NCBI GenBank assembly: GCA_937898375.1
Contig: CALEJX010000087.1
Coordinates: 1-7,814, forward strand
Source: an uncultured Ruminococcus sp.
GTDB taxonomy: Bacteria; Bacillota; Clostridia; Oscillospirales; Ruminococcaceae
Reading direction: 5' to 3'
Length of the DNA: 7,814 nt
Position 1 is the stretch's first letter. Each line of letters opens with the position of its first letter. This document shows positions 1 to 5,209 of this stretch, one piece after another. Made by a program: the position numbers and the translations under genes. The notes beneath the pieces were generated by a model. The model was not told the origin of the DNA. It saw only the letters and a list, made by a program, of their open reading frames with translations, and did no database searches.

Positions 1-50
1 CCCTGCAATGGGTTTCACCCCTTGACCCTGACCAGGGGCGTGCCCCTGGA
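1..50. repeat. GC-rich palindromic intergenic repeat
   Basis: Two adjacent palindromes are visible: GGGT-TTC-ACCC at 10-20, and a perfect 8-bp inverted repeat CCAGGGGC (32-39) / GCCCCTGG (42-49) with a 2-nt centre. CCCTG at 26-30 can also pair with CAGGG at 33-37. No T-run follows on either strand, so this is not a classical intrinsic terminator. It lies downstream of the minus-strand gene at 166-621. It resembles the short GC-rich palindromic elements scattered between genes in many Clostridia. That family link is an inference. The element may continue beyond the window edge. Confidence 0.5.
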
Positions 51-118
51 CCTTTCTCTCGATTCGCTCGGTGTTTCCTCTGCTTTGTATTGCTACCCTA
101 CTTTGTGCAGCTATGCCA

Positions 119-157
119 CTCCTCACTCCTCACTTAAACTCCGCTCCTCACTTAAAC
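119..157. repeat. Short tandem repeat, CTCCTCA-type
   Basis: The 7-mer CTCCTCA occurs at 119-125, 126-132 and 144-150. The longer 14-mer CTCCTCACTTAAAC is repeated exactly at 126-139 and 144-157, an 18-bp period. The repeat lies directly downstream of the minus-strand stop codon at 166-168. No function can be assigned. It looks like a small slippage-type repeat in non-coding DNA. Confidence 0.6.
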
Positions 158-165
158 CTAGGCTT

Positions 166-621
166 CTACTTCTTCCTAAGTCCCTGCATAAATCCGTCCA
201 ACTCCGCCGAGCAAACATCTCCCCCCACAAGCTGTCCCTCACAGACGATAAGGTTCGCCCTGACCTCTTTCTTCTTATCCCCATAATTCTTCACAGTATA
301 TGTATACACCTCAGCCGTTTTCCCCTTATGATCCTCCAAGTCAAACCCCTGCTGCTTCTGCAACTTATTATACTTCTCGTACACATCATTGAACTCTTTC
401 GGTATCGTCACAGCCTTGCACTCGTCATACTCCTCCGACACCTCCCAGCCCATTTCTTTCAGAAACGCCTGCCTTTGAGCCTCGCTCTTCATCTCATACA
501 CCGCAGGCGATGATATCCTCACAACCGTCACTATTATCACCGCCAACAGCGCCAATACCGCCAGTATCGCACCCACCGCCGCAAATGTTGGCTTTTTTAC
601 TTTTATTGTCTTGATAAACAT
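166..621 (-). CDS. Small single-pass membrane protein, DUF4830-like
   Basis: A 151-residue protein with a short basic N-terminus (IKTIKVKKP), one hydrophobic segment at about residues 12-34, and a soluble C-terminal domain that would lie outside the membrane. The domain contains MGWEVSEE, IPKEFNDVYEKYNKLQ, QQGFDL, VRANLIV and GGDVCSAELDGFMQGL, a pattern I associate with the clostridial family DUF4830 of unknown function; this assignment is from memory. The start was placed at 621 rather than the in-frame ATG at 678 because GAGGAAAAGGT precedes it at good Shine-Dalgarno spacing and because the basic-then-hydrophobic N-terminus begins there. The longer form would add 19 residues with no clear ribosome site. 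The stop is TAG at 166-168. The gene is divergent from the minD-like gene, and no partner gene is visible on its strand. No function should be inferred beyond a membrane-anchored protein. Confidence 0.8.
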   Translation of the reverse strand: MFIKTIKVKKPTFAAVGAILAVLALLAVIIVTVVRISSPAVYEMKSEAQRQAFLKEMGWEVSEEYDECKAVTIPKEFNDVYEKYNKLQKQQGFDLEDHKGKTAEVYTYTVKNYGDKKKEVRANLIVCEGQLVGGDVCSAELDGFMQGLRKK

Positions 622-731
622 ACCTTTTCCTCGCTTTCTTATTTCAAAGTTTGTACATTTATATGTGTTGTCCCACAAAATATAACTACCTGTCCGATTT
701 TTATTTTGTTATATAATTTTCAAAAATAATT

Positions 732-759
732 TTTATAGCATTAATAATATTATTGTATA
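732..759 (-). promoter_or_regulatory. Weak candidate promoter for the minus-strand gene
   Basis: Read on the minus strand, TGCTATAAA gives an extended -10 (the hexamer is the complement of 732-737). A 4/6 -35 match, TATACA, lies 16 nt upstream (complement of 754-759). The surrounding stretch from about 690 to 770 is very AT-rich, so chance matches are likely and this call is tentative. Confidence 0.25.
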
Positions 760-867
760 ATAATTTTATCGGTTTGCTATGATTTAACACAGCAGGCTCT
801 GTATCACAGAATTTGCGTTGTGCAAAATAGCCAAAAGGCAAAGCGTAAATTAATGTGAATTAACGAT

Positions 868-887
868 TTTGTACTTTTTTGTACAAA
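868..887. promoter_or_regulatory. Palindrome next to the minD-like promoter, possible operator
   Basis: TTTGTAC (868-874) and GTACAAA (881-887) form a perfect 7-bp inverted repeat around six T residues. It ends 5 bp before the TTGACA -35 box at 893, where a dimeric regulator could touch the promoter. No T-run follows the right arm, so it is not a terminator. The operator role is an inference. Confidence 0.35.
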
Positions 888-892
888 TGTCT

Positions 893-920
893 TTGACAAT
901 TTCAAAATATGTGGTACAAT
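893..920 (+). promoter_or_regulatory. Sigma-A promoter with extended -10, minD-like gene
   Basis: A perfect -35 TTGACA (893-898) is separated by 16 bp from the -10 TACAAT (915-920), which carries the extended -10 dinucleotide as TGGTACAAT. The predicted transcription start is near 927. That leaves a 5' untranslated leader of about 150 nt before the preferred start at 1076. This is the best promoter match in the window. Confidence 0.75.
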
Positions 921-927
921 ATTAATA

Positions 928-1054
928 GGTAACGCCATGCTCCTCCGTGTTGTCTGCGGAGGTTACTGAAACGTTTTCTTAAATCAGCCTTTTCCATTGG
1001 CGAAAGGCGATATATTATGCTGATGCGTTCTGCGGATAGCCGCAGGATTGATAT
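928..1054 (+). ncRNA. Structured 5' leader RNA, class unknown
   Basis: The leader between the promoter and the minD-like gene has nested complementarity. AACGC (931-935) pairs with GCGTT (1025-1029). Inside this, CCTCCG/CGGAGG forms a hairpin (942-947/957-962), and ATCAGC/GCTGAT (983-988/1019-1024) forms a helix stacked directly on the closing stem. That helix encloses a GCCTTT/AAAGGC hairpin (987-992/1003-1008), with G987 and C988 shared between alternatives. CTGCGG-ATAG-CCGCAG (1030-1045) follows immediately, and its 3' arm overlaps the AGGA that would serve the ATG at 1055. The whole looks like a multi-branched cis-regulatory RNA. I do not recognise its riboswitch or leader class. Pairing was read by eye, without energy or covariation support. 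Confidence 0.5.
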
Positions 1055-1075
1055 ATGAAAGGAGCAATGAGTTTT

Positions 1076-1813
1076 ATGGCAAAAATTATTGCAGTTACTT
1101 CCGGTAAAGGCGGAACAGGCAAATCTTCTATAAGCGCCTGTCTCGGTTACGCCCTTGCCAAGCAGGGAAATCGTACTCTTATCATCGAGCTTGACTTCGG
1201 TCTGAGATGTATGGATATCATGCTCGGTATGCAGGGTAATATTACATACGATCTTGGTGACGTTCTTGAGGGTACTTGTGACGTATACAAGGCAACAACA
1301 ACAGTTAAGCTTGCTTCAAACCTGAGCGTTCTCTGCGCTCCGTCCGACCCGTTCGTTCAGCTCAAGGCTGAGGATATCGAGAAGATCACACAGGAAATGA
1401 GAAAGTATTTTGAATACATAATCATTGACACCTCCGCAGGTATCAACGGTTCTGTATTTGACATAGTTACGAACTCTGACCTTATACTTATAGTTACTAC
1501 CCCTGACCCTGTCTGCGTAAGAGACGCAAGAATGATGTCAGACGAGTTCTATAAGAGAGGAAATCAGAAGCAGAGACTTATCATCAACAAGGCAAACAAG
1601 AGGATCTTCGAGTTTGACGAAATGGACGACCTTGACGCTATCATCGATACAGTCGGCGTACAGCTTCTCGGCGTTATCCCAGAGGACAGCGCTATCCCTC
1701 TTGCAACAGGAAAGGGCGCACCGCTTTCATCAAGTTCAATGGGCTTCCTTGCATTCTCTGCTATTTCAAGAAGAATAAAAGGAGAGCATATACCCCTCTC
1801 TATCAAAGTCTGA
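1076..1813 (+). CDS. MinD-like P-loop ATPase (MinD/ParA family)
   Basis: A 245-residue cytoplasmic ATPase. The deviant Walker A motif GKGGTGKS carries both the signature lysine K11 and the P-loop lysine K16, at the same numbers as in E. coli MinD. The switch I region ELDFGLRCMD keeps D40, but the first Asp of the usual DxD is Glu38. Walker B is YIIIDTSAG, with D118. The C-terminal part (LLGVIPEDSAI and ISRRIKGEHIPL) follows the MinD pattern but stops 3-4 residues later. The amphipathic membrane-targeting helix that ends true MinD is therefore absent. In-frame ATGs lie at 1055, 1067 and 1076. I chose 1076 because AAGGAG (1059-1064) sits upstream at 11 nt and because family members begin close to the KIIAVTSGKGG strand. 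The ATG at 1055 has only AGGA within a hairpin. mgsA follows, and minC and minE are not seen. Family confidence is high; a role in septum placement is not established. Confidence 0.88.
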   Translation: MAKIIAVTSGKGGTGKSSISACLGYALAKQGNRTLIIELDFGLRCMDIMLGMQGNITYDLGDVLEGTCDVYKATTTVKLASNLSVLCAPSDPFVQLKAEDIEKITQEMRKYFEYIIIDTSAGINGSVFDIVTNSDLILIVTTPDPVCVRDARMMSDEFYKRGNQKQRLIINKANKRIFEFDEMDDLDAIIDTVGVQLLGVIPEDSAIPLATGKGAPLSSSSMGFLAFSAISRRIKGEHIPLSIKV

Positions 1814-1822
1814 GTACCTTGT

Positions 1823-1867
1823 CAGCCGTGCTGCGTGAGAGTATCAGTGCATAAGGCGGCTGTTTTT
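1823..1867 (+). terminator. Possible weak terminator or attenuator between minD-like and mgsA
   Basis: CAGCCG (1823-1828) is complementary to CGGCTG (1857-1862), and five T residues follow at 1863-1867. The enclosed 28 nt pair only weakly (for example CTG 1831-1833 with CAG 1845-1847). The stem is short for its loop. It may cause partial termination or RNA processing rather than a full stop, leaving mgsA at a lower level. Confidence 0.4.
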
Positions 1868-1914
1868 ACACCACGAAACTTAAAAACCATTAATATATAA
1901 ACGGGGGGTTTCCA

Positions 1915-2322
1915 TTGAATATTGCACTTATTGCACATGACACGAAAAAGGAACTCATGGTACAGTTCTGTATCGCATACTGCGGCGTACTCAGCAAGCA
2001 CAATCTTTGTGCCACAGGCACGACGGGAAAAATGGTAGCCGAAGCCACAGGACTTAACGTTCAGCGTTATCTCAGCGGTTCACAGGGCGGCGACCAGCAG
2101 ATCGCAGCGAGGATATCCTGCAACGAGATAGACCTGCTTCTGTTTTTCAGAGATCCTATCTCAGTAAAGCCGCACGAGCCTAACGACATGAATCTTCTCA
2201 GACTTTGTGACGTACACAACATTCCTGTAGCCACAAACATTGCCACCGCCGAAGCGCTTATCCATGCACTTGAGCGAGGCGATCTTGATTGGAGAGATAT
2301 CGTTAATCCTACCAAGATATAA
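1915..2322 (+). CDS. mgsA: Methylglyoxal synthase
   Basis: Converts dihydroxyacetone phosphate to methylglyoxal and phosphate, a bypass that relieves sugar-phosphate build-up; cytoplasmic. The protein has 135 residues, close to the 137 of B. subtilis MgsA. Diagnostic motifs are the N-terminal NIALIAHDTKK, ATGTTG (33-38, phosphate binding), the active-site GGDQQIAA with catalytic D60 (E. coli D71), FFRDPI with D80, and KPHEP with H87 (E. coli H98). The sequence then reads PHEPND where B. subtilis has PHEPDV, so the position aligned to E. coli D101 is Asn90, with Asp91 next to it. Translation must start at TTG (1915): NIALIAHD is the family N-terminus and no ATG or GTG lies at the right place. 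A run of six G (1903-1908) at 6 nt acts as a G-rich Shine-Dalgarno. Its position downstream of a minD-type gene is a known clostridial arrangement. Confidence 0.93.
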   Translation: MNIALIAHDTKKELMVQFCIAYCGVLSKHNLCATGTTGKMVAEATGLNVQRYLSGSQGGDQQIAARISCNEIDLLLFFRDPISVKPHEPNDMNLLRLCDVHNIPVATNIATAEALIHALERGDLDWRDIVNPTKI

Positions 2323-2338
2323 ATTAAACTTCATACAC

Positions 2339-2561
2339 AAAAGCGATGAAAGGGAGAGTATTCCGTTCTTATGTTTCAGCGAGAGCCGTTGGTGAGAGGG
2401 CTTACAAAAAGGGCAGGAAGAAGGACGCCTTGGAGCTTCCGTTTGTTCAAGGACGGACGTACAGCTGCGTTAAAGCATTAGAGTGATCCGGCACGAAGTG
2501 TTCGGATAATTAGGGTGGTATCACGGTAAAAGTCGTCCCTTTACAAGGGGGCGACTTTTTT
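2339..2561 (+). promoter_or_regulatory. T-box leader with Asp (GAC) specifier
   Basis: A class I T-box riboswitch that senses uncharged tRNA and controls transcription antitermination. Stem I opens with AAGC/GCTT (2341-2344/2435-2438), a K-turn (GATGA opposite GGA), and AAGG/CCTT (2350-2353/2428-2431). The specifier loop has AGAGTA (2355-2360) on one side and GAAG-GAC-G (2420-2427) on the other. By analogy with GAAA-GGC-A in glyQS leaders, the specifier is GAC (2424-2426), Asp. Stem III is ATCCG/CGGAT (2486-2490/2503-2507). The T-box AGGGTGGTATCACGG (2512-2526) forms an antiterminator: AGGG with CCCT (2537-2540) and ACG (2523-2525) with CGT (2534-2536), leaving a 7-nt bulge that holds UGGU. 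The N position is U, which would meet the tRNA-Asp discriminator G73 as a wobble. The presence of aspS in the same unit supports Asp. GCC (Ala) is the next alternative but would break the lower helix. Confidence 0.93.
2528..2561 (+). terminator. T-box intrinsic terminator
   Basis: The stem AGTCGTCCCTT (2531-2541) pairs with AAGGGGGCGACT (within 2545-2556) around a TACA-type loop, extended by A-T pairs below, and is followed by a T-run at 2556-2561. CGTCCCT (2534-2540) is shared with the antiterminator, so the two structures exclude each other, as expected for a T-box off/on switch. Confidence 0.92.
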
Positions 2562-2615
2562 ATTTCGCATGAGCACCGCCTAAGGGCGACTTTATATTGT
2601 AGCCCGAGGATAGGT

Positions 2616-2643
2616 TTGTTATTAAACCGCACTTTGGTATAAA
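2616..2643 (+). promoter_or_regulatory. Candidate internal promoter for the ydcF-like gene
   Basis: TTGTTA (2616-2621) is 16 bp from TATAAA (2638-2643), which has an extended -10 as TGGTATAAA. The architecture is the same as the minD-like promoter. It would start RNA near 2650, past the T-box terminator, and so could give T-box-independent transcription of ydcF and perhaps hisS and aspS. The match is moderate. Confidence 0.4.
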
Positions 2644-2730
2644 CCGTACTTTGTGCGTTTGGTGCGTTTTAGAAACCTTATGCGTAAAATATGTTCTATA
2701 TACAACGTATTATATGTACTCTTACCACCT

Positions 2731-2756
2731 GTAGGGGCGAACAGCGTTCGCCCGTT
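2731..2756. repeat. 26-bp palindromic repeat, copy 1
   Basis: Identical over 26 bp to 3451-3476. The core is a perfect 8-bp inverted repeat, GGGCGAAC (2735-2742) and GTTCGCCC (2746-2753), with loop AGC, preceded by GTAG. It has the appearance of a REP-like or small palindromic intergenic element. It lies upstream of the ydcF-like gene. Confidence 0.85.
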
Positions 2757-2823
2757 TCGCTCCCCCACTCACTCTCGTATCTCTAAATCAATCAGCACAC
2801 CAAAAAGCAAAGGCGGTACAACA

Positions 2824-3417
2824 ATGAAAGCCAGCGAGCTGACAAAAGAAAACATCACCCCCGAAATAGTAGATAAGCTTCTTTTCGAGGGTCTTGACTA
2901 TAAAGGCGAAACTGCCGACGTTATAATAGTTCTTGGCAGCCGCAAAGCCTGCAACTATCGTGTGCCACTTGCGGCAAAGCTTTTCCGTGAGGGAAAAGCC
3001 CCACATCTTATATTCTGCGGCGGAAAAGTGCAAATGACCTCCCTTGGCGAAATGGCAGAATATAAAGCCATGCTCATAGCCGCCGAAAAATGCGGCATAC
3101 CGACCTCCGCCATACTTGCGGAAACAAACTCCCTTGACACAGTGGAAAATCTCCGAAGCGCAGCCGCTATGATAAAAGAGCATTTTCCCCACTGCAAAAG
3201 CATCATATTAGTCACCACCGCATATCATATGCGCCGTGCAAAAAAGCTTGCGGAGCATTTTTTCACGCAGAAAATTATCCCCTGCCCTGCGAGCCGTGGC
3301 AGCACACAGCGAAATAATTGGTCAATGACCGAAAAAGGCAGCACAACAGCACTTGACGAATGTCTTAAATTCGGTTATTATATAAAAAAAGGTTTTATTG
3401 ACGATTTTGAAATTTGA
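2824..3417 (+). CDS. YdcF/SanA-like DUF218 protein
   Basis: A 197-residue protein of the DUF218 (YdcF/SanA) superfamily with no signal peptide or membrane segment, so probably cytoplasmic like E. coli YdcF. Typical features in order: the N-terminal helix ITPEIVDKLLFEG (11-23), strand DVIIVLGSRKACNYRVPLA (32-50), a glycine turn LIFCGGK (62-68), GEMAEYKAM (75-83), the family signature ETNSLDTVEN (100-109), and SIILVTTAYHMRRA (126-139). The biochemical role of cytoplasmic DUF218 proteins is unsettled; E. coli YdcF has been reported to bind S-adenosylmethionine. The start at 2824 is supported by AAAGGCGG 7 nt upstream and by agreement with the family N-terminus; the upstream in-frame extension is repeat DNA. 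It sits between the T-box and hisS and is bracketed by two identical palindromic repeats, which suggests later insertion. Confidence 0.87.
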   Translation: MKASELTKENITPEIVDKLLFEGLDYKGETADVIIVLGSRKACNYRVPLAAKLFREGKAPHLIFCGGKVQMTSLGEMAEYKAMLIAAEKCGIPTSAILAETNSLDTVENLRSAAAMIKEHFPHCKSIILVTTAYHMRRAKKLAEHFFTQKIIPCPASRGSTQRNNWSMTEKGSTTALDECLKFGYYIKKGFIDDFEI

Positions 3418-3450
3418 AACGTTGTAATTACAGCACCAAAGCTCTTTAAC

Positions 3451-3476
3451 GTAGGGGCGAACAGCGTTCGCCCGTT
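3451..3476. repeat. 26-bp palindromic repeat, copy 2
   Basis: Exact second copy of 2731-2756, in the same orientation and 720 bp away. Arms GGGCGAAC (3455-3462) and GTTCGCCC (3466-3473) flank AGC. It is followed by GTTCTTTG, a poor U-tract, so it might slow polymerase but is not a clear terminator. It lies between the ydcF-like gene and hisS. Confidence 0.85.
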
Positions 3477-3492
3477 CTTTGATAATATTCCG

Positions 3493-3534
3493 AGTTCATG
3501 GAACTTTCAACGATTTTTGAGTTTTAAAATTCAA
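3493..3534. other. Two palindromes upstream of hisS
   Basis: AGTTC-ATG-GAACT (3493-3505) is a perfect 5-bp inverted repeat with a 3-nt centre. It is followed by an 18-bp near-perfect palindrome (3517-3534): TTGA, then TTTTAAAA in the centre, then TCAA, with one mismatched pair. They fill the space before the hisS ribosome site. They may be protein-binding sites or RNA hairpins. No matching regulator is recognised. Confidence 0.3.
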
Positions 3535-3562
3535 GACAAAATACAGAAAGGATCGTAATTAT

Positions 3563-4891
3563 ATGGCATTGATAGTTAAAAAGCCAAAAGGCACAGAAGA
3601 TATCGTTCCCTCAAAGGTCTGTAAGTGGCACACTGTTGAGAAGATAGTTTCTGAAGCTGCCGAAATATACGGCTTCAAAGAAATAAGAGTACCAACTTTT
3701 GAGGAAACAGGTCTGTTCGTGCGTTCTGTCGGCGAAACAACAGACGTTGTTCAGAAAGAGATGTATTCAGTTTCCGCAGCAGGCGAATCAAAGTTCACTC
3801 TCCGTCCGGAGGGAACAGCAGGCACAATGAGAGCCGTTCTTGAAAATGGTATCCTCAACGAGGGTCTGCCGCAGAAAGTTTATTATATCCTCTCATGTTT
3901 CAGACACGAGAACACACAGAAAGGCAGACTCAGAGAGTTCCACCAGTTCGGCTGTGAAATGGTCGGCTCTGAAAGCCCAAGAGCAGACGCAGAAGTGATA
4001 TCTCTTGCAAAAAGCGTTCTCGACAGAGCAGGTCTTAGAAACATCAAGCTCAACATCAACTCTATAGGCTGTCCTACCTGCCGTGCAGAGTATCACAAGG
4101 CTCTGAAAGAGTATTTTGCCGCAAGAAAAGACAAGCTTTGCGAAACTTGTAAGGACAGACTTGACAAAAACCCAATGAGAATACTGGATTGTAAAGACGA
4201 ACACTGTCAGGAGCTTGGCAAGGACGCCCCTGTTATCCTCGATTACCTCTGCGACGATTGCAAAGAACACTTCGAGAAGCTTCAGGAGTACCTCTCCGTA
4301 ATGGGTATCGACTTTGATATCAACCCTAGGATAGTAAGAGGTCTTGACTATTATACAAGAACAGTTTTCGAGTTCATCACCAATGAGATAGGCGCACAGG
4401 GTACAGTCTGCGGCGGCGGACGTTATGACGGTCTTATCGAACAGCTTGGCGGAAAACCTACCCCCGCCCTCGGCTTCGGTCTTGGTCTTGAAAGACTTCT
4501 TATGGTAATGGACGCTCAGGGCTGCGACTATATGGAGCAGAAGACCTGCGACCTTTATATCATACCAATGGGTGAGGACGCCCTTAAAAAGGCAATGGGC
4601 ATAGCCTCCGAGCTTAGAGAAGAGGGCTGTTTCGTAGAATATGACCTTATCGGCAAAGGACTTAACGCTCAAATGAAGTATGCAAACAAAACAGGCGCAA
4701 AGTTCGTTATGGTCCTTGGCGACAACGAGATAGAGTCAGGCGTTGCAAAGCTCAAAAACATGGCAACAGGCGAGCAGACAGATATCAAGCTTGACAACAC
4801 CCTTGCCGAGAACTTTTCAAATGCCCTTATGGCAGATATGTTCAAGGATATCGACGCCGATATAGAAAAATTTATCGGAAAGGAGAACTAA
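3563..4891 (+). CDS. hisS: Histidyl-tRNA synthetase
   Basis: Class IIa aminoacyl-tRNA synthetase that charges tRNA-His with histidine using ATP; cytoplasmic dimer. The 442 residues match the usual bacterial length. Seen in order: the N-terminal KPKGTEDIVP, TLRPEGTA (79-86), motif 2 as CFRHENTQKGRLREFHQFG (112-130), RGLDYYTRTVFEF (259-271, the HisA motif with histidine-contacting residues), GGGRYDGL (284-291), motif 3 as GFGLGLERLL (304-313), and a C-terminal anticodon-binding domain from about residue 328. The insertion domain (170-233) carries CPTC, CETC and CDDC pairs plus C210 and C215, a pattern seen in many Firmicute HisRS proteins. The start has AAAGGA 10 nt upstream. hisS and aspS adjacency is typical of Firmicutes; here it lies about 1 kb downstream of an Asp T-box with the ydcF-like gene in between. 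Confidence 0.97.
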   Translation: MALIVKKPKGTEDIVPSKVCKWHTVEKIVSEAAEIYGFKEIRVPTFEETGLFVRSVGETTDVVQKEMYSVSAAGESKFTLRPEGTAGTMRAVLENGILNEGLPQKVYYILSCFRHENTQKGRLREFHQFGCEMVGSESPRADAEVISLAKSVLDRAGLRNIKLNINSIGCPTCRAEYHKALKEYFAARKDKLCETCKDRLDKNPMRILDCKDEHCQELGKDAPVILDYLCDDCKEHFEKLQEYLSVMGIDFDINPRIVRGLDYYTRTVFEFITNEIGAQGTVCGGGRYDGLIEQLGGKPTPALGFGLGLERLLMVMDAQGCDYMEQKTCDLYIIPMGEDALKKAMGIASELREEGCFVEYDLIGKGLNAQMKYANKTGAKFVMVLGDNEIESGVAKLKNMATGEQTDIKLDNTLAENFSNALMADMFKDIDADIEKFIGKEN

Positions 4892-4894
4892 GCA

Positions 4895-5209
4895 ATGAGA
4901 TGTGAACAGTGCGAGAAAATACCTCTAGTAGAAATACACACTCCGCAGGAATATATGCTCTGTGTAGGTTCTCTTGCAAGAATGTTGCTGGCTGGCGAAG
5001 TTGAAATGACCTACCAGACCTGCCCTCTTGATAAGATAATGGACAGCGACAACAAGTGGTATGCCGAAAAGCTTTTCCACCAGTTCAGGTGTACAAAATG
5101 CGGCACTATCTATGGTATGCTCTGCAACACCCACACCGGCGGACAAATAAAGATAAACGACAAGGTCTTTGACCCTGCTGATTATCCCGATAAAAAGGAA
5201 GATAAATAA
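4895..5209 (+). CDS. Small Cys-rich protein, possible zinc ribbon, unknown function
   Basis: A 104-residue soluble protein that I do not recognise. It has CEQC at residues 3-6 and CTKC at 66-69, plus C23, C43 and C77. Two CxxC pairs held apart by a mostly helical middle (EYMLCVGSLARMLLAG) could bind one zinc ion as a split zinc ribbon. The stretch FRCTKCGTIYGM is typical of a zinc-knuckle turn. The C-terminus is charged (PDKKEDK). The gene starts 3 bp after the hisS stop codon. Its ribosome site AAGGAG (4880-4885) lies inside the hisS end, 9 nt from the ATG, so it is translationally close to hisS. It overlaps the next gene by one base (TAATG). Tight packing argues for a real gene. A link to translation is only suggested by context. 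Confidence 0.8.
   Translation: MRCEQCEKIPLVEIHTPQEYMLCVGSLARMLLAGEVEMTYQTCPLDKIMDSDNKWYAEKLFHQFRCTKCGTIYGMLCNTHTGGQIKINDKVFDPADYPDKKEDK

Larger units (their letters stand above)
2562..2823. other. Non-coding spacer between T-box terminator and ydcF-like gene
   Basis: About 260 bp hold no convincing gene. Visible elements are a second copy of the terminator 3' arm sequence GGGCGACTTT (2584-2593, first copy 2549-2558), and a degenerate 17-bp tandem (AAACCGCACTTTG at 2624, AAACCGTACTTTG at 2641) spanning the candidate promoter. One copy of the 26-bp palindromic repeat lies at 2731-2756. An open frame runs from 2653 into the ydcF-like gene, but its N-terminal 57 codons translate these repeats and do not look like protein. 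Confidence 0.6.

Noticed and set aside
32..49. Intrinsic terminator for the minus-strand gene
   Set aside because: The stem is strong, but no T-run follows it when read on the minus strand.
22..513. Plus-strand open frame of 163 codons at the left edge
   Set aside because: It is antisense to the well-supported membrane-protein gene at 166-621, is rich in Leu/Ser/His/Pro low-complexity sequence, has no ribosome site, and runs through the palindromes and tandem repeats.
2424..2430. Ala (GCC) as T-box specifier, favoured by UGGU pairing with A73
   Set aside because: Using GCC would break the AAGG/CCTT helix under the specifier loop and shift the codon out of its usual position after GAAN; GAC fits both the geometry and the downstream aspS.
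2653..2823. N-terminal extension of the ydcF-like gene
   Set aside because: The 57 extra codons translate a palindromic repeat and spacer DNA, lack a ribosome site, and precede a good internal start at 2824 that matches the family N-terminus.
3893..4672. Long minus-strand frame (259 codons) inside hisS
   Set aside because: Shadow of hisS, whose motifs are intact over the whole length; the translated product shows no recognisable domain.
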